A stretch of 44,473 bases of DNA from Pseudomonadota bacterium (GTDB lineage Bacteria > Pseudomonadota > Gammaproteobacteria > JAFEDO01): positions 1 through 44,473 of the forward strand of contig JAFEDO010000104.1 of NCBI GenBank assembly GCA_018241565.1. Direction: 5' to 3'. Under the pieces are notes generated by a model. The model had not been told where the DNA came from. It saw nothing but the letters and a program-made list of their open reading frames with translations, and made no database searches. Below are positions 37,969 to 44,473 of this stretch, piece after piece (positions within the stretch are counted from its first letter, which is position 1; every line of letters starts with the position of its first letter). The translations under genes and the position numbers were made by a program.

Positions 37969-38298
37969 ATGAAAAAATCATATAGATTATCGGAGCGCGT
38001 AAAGCGAACAAAAGAGAAAGAAGAAAATACGATGAATTTAGCCGCACACGCGAACACAGAAATTAAAGACTTAGCTCGAATGAGCGACTCGGAAATTGAT
38101 TATTCAGATATTCCTGAATTAGGTTTTGATGATTTAGGTCGCCCGGTAGTTGGTAAGTTTTATCGTCCAATTAAAAAGCCTATTTCAATTCAAATGGATA
38201 TTGACGTATTAGAATGGTTTAAATCTCAATCGGTTAAATATCAAAGTTTAATTAATCAAGTTTGCCGGATGTATGATGTGAAACATAGGAAGAAATAG
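37969..38298 (+). CDS. brnA: BrnA-type antitoxin without an adjacent toxin
   Basis: The 109-residue protein resembles the BrnA antitoxin family. It has a linker [16 protein letters not shown] and a C-terminal ribbon-helix-helix region [33 protein letters not shown], where the family consensus is a strand followed by D-x-x-V-L-x-W-F-K and a Y-Q-x-x-I-N-x-x-L-R helix. BrnA neutralises the RNase toxin BrnT and represses the operon. Normally brnT lies immediately upstream; here the 120 bases before it hold only the der promoter region and no BrnT-like frame, and downstream is a convergent unrelated gene. It is therefore an orphan antitoxin or a free repressor. A hairpin overlapping the stop probably ends transcription. 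Confidence 0.75.
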   Translation: MKKSYRLSERVKRTKEKEENTMNLAAHANTEIKDLARMSDSEIDYSDIPELGFDDLGRPVVGKFYRPIKKPISIQMDIDVLEWFKSQSVKYQSLINQVCRMYDVKHRKK

Positions 38299-38320
38299 TC
38301 TATCAGTTTGTTAGACTATT
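38294..38320. terminator. Bidirectional terminator candidate between convergent genes
   Basis: AATAGTCTA (38294-38302) and TAGACTATT (38312-38320) form a perfect 9-bp stem with a 9-base loop, followed by CCTAAGTTTTT. It spans the brnA stop and the last codons of the convergent giant gene, so it could serve both strands. Confidence 0.55.
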
Positions 38321-41300
38321 CCTAAGTTTTTCATAATCTTCTTTTCTTTTTTGTAATTTTCGATCTTGTATTTTAAGATGTGCTGGGGCTTCGGTGTTCG
38401 ATTCAGGTTTTATTGGAGATAATGCTTGAACAGGCTGTTGAAAGAATAAAATATCTTTTACAAATTTTAATGCTACTGCTTGTCTATCTGAATTCGTACG
38501 AATGAGATGGATATTAGAAGGATCACCCAAGTAAGCATAAGATTGGTGATTATCCAGTAATCCTTTAATAACCAAATGAATAGTAGCAAGGTTTTTTTGA
38601 ATATTCTCATCCAAAGATGAAGTGTTTTCAACAAGTTTACTCAACAAATTATGGATATTAAATAATTCTTTTAATATAGGTAATCCTACAAAAGTATCGG
38701 GATTTCCAAGTTGTTTAACAAACGCATCACTTCCTTTTACGTAAGAAGCAATGAACTGGTAGCATTGCTTAATCTTGGTAAAAGCTTCAATCCATTTTAA
38801 AAGGATCGTTTCGCTAGTAAATGCTTTCACTAGATTTTCGATACAAACTGCAAAATTATCTGATGTCATTTCGGCAGACAAAGCGGAATTAATAAAGCCA
38901 AAAATATCTTTTGGTTGGATTCTATCCGGAATAGAAACTTTAGGGAAACAATCATACAGTGCCTGGTTTGCTTCATTCCAGGCTCGGTAAGCACTCGCTG
39001 TTACTAATGTTACTGCGTGTTGGCGGGTTTTAATAATGGTTTCATCAAAGCAAAACTCACGTATTTTAAATAGTATTAATTCTGTTTTATCAGTAGGAAT
39101 TTTCGTTTGTTTTCCATCTATTTTAGTCCATAGCATAGATTTAATGATTTCTGAGCAAAAAAGATGAGTCAGAGTAAATGTTTGAGTGTATAAACCAGAT
39201 TTTTTTTCCTGATCGAATACCACTTTAATATTATCTCTAAATGTGCAGACTATATTTTTTAAATTATTAGGTAGCGCTTCAACTAAATCATCAGAACATG
39301 ATATGATAAAAGCATGCAGGATTTTGAGAGAGCCAGATTCTCGATTTCCTTGTGATACTTTTAAATCTTCTGTGGTAATCGTTTCAATCGCTTGAATGAG
39401 TCTGTTTATATCTCTTGCCATAACAATTTCTTTGCCAGCAAGTTCTCTGAGTATCAGTACATGTTCTGGTGGTCTTACTGGTGTTGGGCTAACAACAAGT
39501 GTTGATGAGTCTCGAGTTTGGATTGGTGTTGACGTTGAGATTAAAGAATTTGTTATATTAGTAGGCCTAGCTGAGGAAGCAAGAGGCAATGCTAGTGGTT
39601 GTTCAGTGTACCCGATCTCCCTAGGAGTAGACCGTGAATGTGTAATTTGTTGTTCTAAATCACGAGTTCTTTCAAAGAGAAATTTTAAAGCTGAAAAAAG
39701 TTCTGCATTTTGTTCTTTCAGAAGTTTCACTTCTTGAGATAAACCCATTACGGTATCTGTTTGCTGTTCAGAGTGTTCCAGTATGGTTTTTTGTCCAACA
39801 TATAAAGTGTTCATTGCTCTTACTAATTCTGTGGTCGTTTTTCCGGGACCATCTGTATAACTCATTGAAGTTTGTTTAGCAGTTCCTTGTCGAGCATTTC
39901 GAGCATTTATCAGTAAGTTATTTAAATCAACAGTATTCGGTGAAGCATTGTTATCTGCTAATTTAAAAATGGAGTTTTGAGAGTCAGATTCAGTAACATA
40001 ATAAAAATATTTTTCGACTAATGCATCAAGAGTTTTTTGCCGATCCTCATCAGCTATATTTTGACGTATGACGCTTAGCAATCTTGCAAATAATGCGTTT
40101 GAAAATCTTTTTGATTCAGAAGGGTCTAATAACATATTTTTATTTTGACAAAATGCATAGAAAATAATTTCCGCAGTAATATTTTGTGCAAACAAACTGG
40201 ATTCATTTCCTGTTAAAGTAAAGTTGCTCAACTCTTTCATAGAAAATTCGGTTTTGTATTCTCCAACCATTCTGGCTGCATCACCCACAAGGCGTGCGAC
40301 TTGTGCGACTACACTGAGTGGAATGAGAGTTGAGCCAGCATGAATAGCACCACGAGTTAACTCAAGAGCCATATTGCCACGAACTTGGAAAGAGTCCGTG
40401 TTCATGATACGAGCGGCTTGTAGTAATTGATCAAGCATCAGAGTAATGGATTCAAATACTTCTTTCGTAAAAGGATTTTGTCGCACTTTATTTAGTTTGT
40501 GATTGATTGCTTCACTAAATCGATATTTGTCTATTAAGCTTTTTAGCGTACTTAACTCAACAGGGCTTAATTGTGCGCTTAAATCAGCGAGATTTTTTTC
40601 TAAAATGGCTACTTTAGTTTGAAAATTTGTATATTCAGTATTGTCTTTAGAAAACTTGCCATAGAATACGTCGAGCTCGTCTGCAATCTCTCTTACATAT
40701 GGGTAAAGATCACGAGTAGTATTTGTTGACGATGGCGCAGGAATAAGCGCTGTACTGGAAGCGGGAGATGGTTCTACTAAATCGTCCAGTAATAGTTTTG
40801 CTTCTTCCTGATTTTTTGTAGGATGTAAAACGGATTGTCGGCTTTTTATAAATCTATTGTGACGAGTTATTAATTCTTTTAAAGATATTTGGATATTTGT
40901 ATTGTTTGGGTCGATTGCAAATTCTGCGTTTATATCAATGGGTAAAATCTTTGGGTTTTTAATCGGGACTAATAAGCCTTCAGAATCTTTTTCTAAATTA
41001 AGACAATGTAAAAATAAATTATAAATAATCGGGTGTAATACCTCATGTTTAGTTTGAGCATATTGTATTAAATAAAGTACCCATATTTTTTCTTCGGGGG
41101 GCAGTGTATGAAATATAGCGCGAGATACTAATTTTTTAATGATTTGAGTAGAAGTTATTAATAAGAAATCATGCTTAAGAACATGCGCCAATGTTTGAAT
41201 TAATTGTGTATAGCTTCCGATAGGATTTTTATTTTCAATAGGACATTTACTACGAAGTTGATTGCGTATAATGACTAAAGCTGTATTTTGACATGCGAGC

Positions 41301-42442
41301 CATATGGATGAATGAAAATAAGTTTTGTCACGAGTGAGTAATAATTGCTGGATGATCGTGCTCCAATTTGGGAATTGTATCCCGGTAGAATGTCCTCCTA
41401 TTTGCATCTGATCTCTAACAGAATTTCTTGCTTGAAGAACCTCACCAAATAGCCATGTGTTTTCTTTAGTCCATGAAGTAAACCATCCTCTATCGTTGGG
41501 TAATTGGGAAAATACAAAAGCACGGAAAAAAACGAAAGTAGTTTTTTTGTAATTATCACGTTCAGTTTCTAATGAAGTTTCATGGGCATTAAAACTAGGT
41601 AATATGGGTTTAAATTGAATAATTAATTGGCTTAGTAAATCTTGAAACATGTTGAGATAGAAAAACGTATCTTGCCATTCAACAAGATTTTTGTATGCGG
41701 GTGGTGAGGTCCCTAAAGCCTGAATTTTTGAGCTGAAAATTCTACAAATATCGGTAAAAGTATCTTGAATCGATTTGACTACATTCAGAGATGTGGGTAG
41801 TGCTCTTATGAGTCCTTGTAGTGCTTGAATGAGTGAGTCGAGTGATTTGTGATAAGTGTCTGTAATAAATAGTTTTGAATATTGAAGAAAAATTATCATT
41901 TTTCTTAAGAGAAATTCATAATGAAGATGCGGGATTAAATCGCTTTTTAGTAGTGCTGGATTGAGTATTTCATCTAATAAATCACTTAGTGTGGGTGGTT
42001 GTGTTGAGCCTAAGTCTTTAAAATGCTTTATTAAAGATGCCCATAATTGTTGATTGGTTTTAACTAGTTTTTTAGATAGTGGGGATGCAGAAAAATTTGC
42101 CGCAAAGTCAGCAGCTAACTGATAGTGAGAGATCAGTGAAAATAAAAGTTGTAGATAAAATAGACGTAATTTCTCACGATGAGTATCTACTGCTATTGAG
42201 AACTGTGCAGTTACTGATGGAGGGGTGTTACGCAGAGTATCGTAAGATTCTATAATTTCTTCTAAGAGCGAATTAGAGTTACTTTTTTTGAGCAACTTAA
42301 GAAAAGGCAGTAAGTGGCTAGCGAACAAAGTACTGATTACCGGAGAGCTCTGAATGGTAAGAATTTGTGCCCGAGAAGAAGCGGCGCTTGTTATTGCTTG
42401 TCGAAGTAAAACCGCAATTGCATTGTCAATAAATCTAGGCAT
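38303..42442 (-). CDS. Giant helical protein of unknown function (1379 aa), effector candidate
   Basis: I recognise no family. The start at 42442 (MPRFIDNAIAVLLRQAITSA) has AGGA 10 bases upstream and a strong promoter about 120 bases further up. The protein is almost wholly helical. A Pro/Ala/Ser linker (PASSTALIPAPSSTNT) lies near residue 560. A more hydrophobic patch (GAIHAGSTLIPLSVVAQVARLVGDA) lies at about 690-715. A clear coiled-coil at about 880-935 has a heptad-like pattern in GLSQEVKLLKEQNAELFSAL, followed by a Ser/Thr/Pro-rich disordered stretch to about 985. The tail is basic and charged (RKLQKRKEDYEKLRNSL). No signal peptide or enzyme motif was seen. It is convergent with brnA and divergent from the tRNA-tuf cluster. 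Secreted-effector status is suggested only by size, linker style and lack of homologous housekeeping domains. Confidence 0.75.
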   Translation of the reverse strand: MPRFIDNAIAVLLRQAITSAASSRAQILTIQSSPVISTLFASHLLPFLKLLKKSNSNSLLEEIIESYDTLRNTPPSVTAQFSIAVDTHREKLRLFYLQLLFSLISHYQLAADFAANFSASPLSKKLVKTNQQLWASLIKHFKDLGSTQPPTLSDLLDEILNPALLKSDLIPHLHYEFLLRKMIIFLQYSKLFITDTYHKSLDSLIQALQGLIRALPTSLNVVKSIQDTFTDICRIFSSKIQALGTSPPAYKNLVEWQDTFFYLNMFQDLLSQLIIQFKPILPSFNAHETSLETERDNYKKTTFVFFRAFVFSQLPNDRGWFTSWTKENTWLFGEVLQARNSVRDQMQIGGHSTGIQFPNWSTIIQQLLLTRDKTYFHSSIWLACQNTALVIIRNQLRSKCPIENKNPIGSYTQLIQTLAHVLKHDFLLITSTQIIKKLVSRAIFHTLPPEEKIWVLYLIQYAQTKHEVLHPIIYNLFLHCLNLEKDSEGLLVPIKNPKILPIDINAEFAIDPNNTNIQISLKELITRHNRFIKSRQSVLHPTKNQEEAKLLLDDLVEPSPASSTALIPAPSSTNTTRDLYPYVREIADELDVFYGKFSKDNTEYTNFQTKVAILEKNLADLSAQLSPVELSTLKSLIDKYRFSEAINHKLNKVRQNPFTKEVFESITLMLDQLLQAARIMNTDSFQVRGNMALELTRGAIHAGSTLIPLSVVAQVARLVGDAARMVGEYKTEFSMKELSNFTLTGNESSLFAQNITAEIIFYAFCQNKNMLLDPSESKRFSNALFARLLSVIRQNIADEDRQKTLDALVEKYFYYVTESDSQNSIFKLADNNASPNTVDLNNLLINARNARQGTAKQTSMSYTDGPGKTTTELVRAMNTLYVGQKTILEHSEQQTDTVMGLSQEVKLLKEQNAELFSALKFLFERTRDLEQQITHSRSTPREIGYTEQPLALPLASSARPTNITNSLISTSTPIQTRDSSTLVVSPTPVRPPEHVLILRELAGKEIVMARDINRLIQAIETITTEDLKVSQGNRESGSLKILHAFIISCSDDLVEALPNNLKNIVCTFRDNIKVVFDQEKKSGLYTQTFTLTHLFCSEIIKSMLWTKIDGKQTKIPTDKTELILFKIREFCFDETIIKTRQHAVTLVTASAYRAWNEANQALYDCFPKVSIPDRIQPKDIFGFINSALSAEMTSDNFAVCIENLVKAFTSETILLKWIEAFTKIKQCYQFIASYVKGSDAFVKQLGNPDTFVGLPILKELFNIHNLLSKLVENTSSLDENIQKNLATIHLVIKGLLDNHQSYAYLGDPSNIHLIRTNSDRQAVALKFVKDILFFQQPVQALSPIKPESNTEAPAHLKIQDRKLQKRKEDYEKLRNSLTN

Positions 42443-42569
42443 GTTTTATCCTGGTCCTTCTAGAAATCTAAAAATCGGCACTAGAAAATCCATTTACAAT
42501 TCGCGTCTTGCATTGCTTTATTGTTTTTATGAAGAGACTTCTTCAGCAGTTCACTTTTCACGAGCCCGC

Positions 42570-42599
42570 ACTATAGCAATGAGTTTTAAAATTTGTCAA
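42570..42599 (-). promoter_or_regulatory. Promoter of the 1379-aa protein gene
   Basis: On the minus strand a perfect TTGACA (42599-42594) and TATAGT (42575-42570) are 18 bp apart. The predicted leader is about 120 nt long. Confidence 0.72.
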
Positions 42600-42697
42600 T
42601 CCGAGATTTAATTTGAGGATTGGCCTTTGGGGGCTCAATCAATCCATTCATCACTCTTTAAATCAATAAAAAACTTGAAAAATTCTGAGATTTAGTG

Positions 42698-42726
42698 TTG
42701 ACATCCCCCCACTCCTCGCGGAGAAT
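42698..42726 (+). promoter_or_regulatory. Stable-RNA promoter of the tRNA-tuf cluster
   Basis: TTGACA (42698-42703) is followed after exactly 17 bp by GAGAAT (42721-42726) and a GC-rich discriminator GCGGACC, the layout of stringently controlled tRNA promoters. The mature tRNA-Tyr begins at 42744. Confidence 0.75.
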
Positions 42727-42743
42727 GCGGACCCTGATTTTTG

Positions 42744-42828
42744 GGAGGGGTTCCCGAGCGGCCAAAGGGATCAGACTGTAAATCTGACGGCTCTGCCTTC
42801 GGAGGTTCGAATCCTCCCCCCTCCACCA
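42744..42828 (+). tRNA. tRNA-Tyr (anticodon GTA)
   Basis: The acceptor arms GGAGGGG and CCCCTCC pair, and the T-stem GGAGG/CCTCC encloses TTCGAAT. The anticodon stem TCAGA/TCTGA holds the loop CTGTAAA with GTA at 42778-42780. The long variable arm marks a class II tRNA, and CCA is encoded. It is the first of three tRNAs in the order seen upstream of tufB in E. coli. Confidence 0.97.
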
Positions 42829-42924
42829 AAGTAAGCAAAGGCGAGAGCATATATAAGGTATCTCTTCTGGTCTCTGACAATGCCGATACTGTGGGCAAAG
42901 TGGTGATATTGGGTGGTAGTTCAT

Positions 42925-42998
42925 GCGGGTGTAGTTCAATGGTAGAACTTCAGCCTTCCAAGCTGATAGCGTGGGTTCGATTCCCATCACCCGCTCCA
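42925..42998 (+). tRNA. tRNA-Gly (anticodon TCC)
   Basis: The acceptor GCGGGTG pairs with CACCCGC and CCA is encoded (42996-42998). The anticodon loop CTTCCAA carries TCC at 42957-42959, reading GGA and GGG. The T-arm GTGGG TTCGATT CCCAT is normal. Confidence 0.97.
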
Positions 42999-43015
42999 GA
43001 TATGTTGGGTATTAA

Positions 43016-43091
<76 letters not shown>

Positions 43092-43121
43092 GAGTAGAAA
43101 ATAGTAATGAATGATAGTGTG

Positions 43122-43247
43122 GCCCCCCACCCTAACCCTCCCCCCGGATTACCGGGGGGAGGGAACAAAGGTAAAAGTTCCCTCTGTCGGAAGGTGGGAA
43201 TAAAAATGCCCTCCCCCGGTACTCCGGGGGAGGGGTAGGGTGGGGGC
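43122..43247. repeat. GC-rich CCCTAACCCTCCCC palindromic repeat (copy 2)
   Basis: GCCCCCCACCCTAACCCTCC at the left is inverted in GGGGAGGGGTAGGGTGGGGG at the right. Inner hairpins CCCCCCGG/CCGGGGGG (around 43150) and CTCCCCCGG/CCGGGGGAG (around 43220) lie between. It is related to 27240-27327. It fills most of the 204-base gap between tRNA-Thr and tuf. Confidence 0.88.
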
Positions 43248-43295
43248 AATAGAATTGGAACAGAGTTTAAAATCTAAGAAGCGAGGGCGTCAGTC

Positions 43296-44473
43296 ATGTC
43301 AAAAGAAAAATTTGCACGAACAAAACCACATTTAAACGTAGGAACGATAGGTCACGTAGACCATGGAAAGACAACGTTGACAGCGGCAATCACGAGCGTG
43401 ATGGCAAAGTTATTCGGTGGTGAAGCGCGCGGTTATGATCAAATTGACAATGCGCCAGAAGAAAAGGCACGCGGTATTACGATTGCGACATCGCACGTAG
43501 AATACCAATCAAACAAAAGACACTATGCTCACGTAGACTGCCCAGGCCACGCGGATTATGTGAAGAACATGATTACAGGTGCGGCGCAAATGGACGGCGC
43601 GATATTAGTGGTATCAGCAGCAGACGGCCCAATGCCACAAACGCGAGAACACATCTTGTTAGCGGGTCAAGTCGGCGTACCACACATCATCGTATACTTG
43701 AATAAAGCAGACATGGTAGATGATAAAGAATTATTAGAATTAGTCGAAATGGAAGTGAGAGAGCTGTTAACGAGCTACAAATTCCCTGGAGACAAAATCC
43801 CAATCGTTGTGGGATCAGCATTAAAAGCATTGGAAGGGGACGAAAGCGAAATTGGTGTACCATCGATCAAGAAATTGGTGGATACAATGGATGAATACTT
43901 CCCAGAGCCAACACGAGATATCGACCATGCATTCTTGTTACCGATTGAAGACGTATTCTCAATCTCAGGTCGAGGAACAGTAGTTACCGGTCGAGTGGAA
44001 AAAGGTATCGTGCACGTGGGGGACGAAGTCGAAATCGTGGGCTTACGACCAACCCAAAAGACGACATGTACAGGTGTTGAAATGTTCCGTAAGTTATTGG
44101 ATGAAGGACGTGCCGGAGATAACGTGGGTGTGTTGTTAAGAGGTACGAAGCGAGAAGACGTGGAACGCGGACAAGTATTAGCAAAACCGGGCAGCATTAC
44201 ACCACACACAAAATTCGAAGCAGAAGTGTACGTATTATCAAAAGAAGAAGGTGGACGACATACACCGTTTTTCAATGGATACCGTCCGCAGTTTTACTTC
44301 CGAACAACAGACGTAACCGGAAACGTGGTATTGCCCGAAGGAATCGAAATGGTAATGCCCGGAGACAATGTGAAGGTGGTGGTAACATTGATATCGCCGA
44401 TCGCAATGGCTGAAGGGTTGAAGTTTGCAATTCGTGAAGGTGGTCGTACCGTTGGTGCGGGTGTTGTTACTAA
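43296..44473 (+). CDS. tuf: Translation elongation factor Tu (3' end cut by window)
   Basis: EF-Tu delivers aminoacyl-tRNA to the ribosome with GTP. ATG at 43296 follows GCGAGGG and gives [20 protein letters not shown]. The G-domain motifs are G1 GHVDHGKT (19-26), G2 RGITI, G3 DCPGHADY, G4 NKAD and a G5-like SALK. Domains 2 and 3 follow, with [14 protein letters not shown] and [10 protein letters not shown]. 392 codons are present and the frame is still open at the last base (VGAGVVT), so only a few residues are missing. The TAA at the very end is out of frame. Base composition is richer in G than in its neighbours, as expected for a highly expressed gene. In E. coli tufB is cotranscribed with the tRNAs upstream; here the intervening repeat may change that. 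Confidence 0.98.
   Translation, partial: MSKEKFARTKPHLNVGTIGHVDHGKTTLTAAITSVMAKLFGGEARGYDQIDNAPEEKARGITIATSHVEYQSNKRHYAHVDCPGHADYVKNMITGAAQMDGAILVVSAADGPMPQTREHILLAGQVGVPHIIVYLNKADMVDDKELLELVEMEVRELLTSYKFPGDKIPIVVGSALKALEGDESEIGVPSIKKLVDTMDEYFPEPTRDIDHAFLLPIEDVFSISGRGTVVTGRVEKGIVHVGDEVEIVGLRPTQKTTCTGVEMFRKLLDEGRAGDNVGVLLRGTKREDVERGQVLAKPGSITPHTKFEAEVYVLSKEEGGRHTPFFNGYRPQFYFRTTDVTGNVVLPEGIEMVMPGDNVKVVVTLISPIAMAEGLKFAIREGGRTVGAGVVT

Noticed and set aside
43775-44275. 166-codon minus-strand open frame
   Set aside because: It lies entirely antisense to tuf and is produced by its codon bias.

Overview
This is a 44.5 kb AT-rich bacterial chromosome segment, most likely from a gammaproteobacterium and plausibly an intracellular member of the order Legionellales (Coxiella/Berkiella/Legionella-like). 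The class comes from the tRNA-Tyr(GTA), tRNA-Gly(TCC), tRNA-Thr(GGT), tuf order (the tyrU-glyT-thrT-tufB order of Escherichia coli), the long single-chain PurL, the rpsF-rpsR-rplI run followed by dnaB, and the E. coli-like GuaB, GuaA, XseA, Slt, Der and TadA. The order is an inference from low GC and from three very large (1308, 1504 and 1379 aa) unrecognised proteins, one with ankyrin-like repeats, of the kind that host-associated Legionellales use as effectors. No secretion-system genes are in the window, so that role is unproven.

Layout. 1-7.5 kb: the 3' part of mmsB, a giant unrecognised gene, then rpsF-rpsR-rplI-dnaB. 7.5-8.9 kb: an Abi_2 (AbiD/AbiF-like) HEPN protein preceded by a possible structured RNA and followed by a closely spaced small ORF. 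8.9-11 kb: xseA and an outer-membrane beta-barrel gene on the minus strand. 11-17.6 kb: guaB-guaA flanked on both sides by complete but different AbiE type IV toxin-antitoxin modules. The left module has two near-identical palindromic operators around a well-formed promoter. 17.7-24.7 kb: a PAS-LuxR regulator, a stand-alone adenylate-forming enzyme and a 1497-aa VgrG fused to an alpha/beta-hydrolase. 24.7-31.3 kb: tadA, slt and purL. 31.3-42.6 kb: a 1504-aa ankyrin/TPR-like protein, der, an orphan BrnA-type antitoxin and a 1379-aa unrecognised protein. 42.7 kb to the end: three tRNAs and tuf, cut by the window edge.

How it fits together. Ancient housekeeping blocks alternate with accessory cargo: three defence/TA modules, one orphan antitoxin, one VgrG effector and three giant genes. 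Several families of palindromic intergenic repeats lie in the gaps. One copy lies inside the rpsF-rpsR operon, one supplies the last codons and stop of xseA, and one separates tRNA-Thr from tuf. The items most worth follow-up are the double AbiE bracket around the GTP-synthesis genes, the HEPN/candidate RNA locus, the VgrG-hydrolase fusion beside a regulator-adenylase pair, and a degenerate OTU-like segment near the end of the ankyrin protein.
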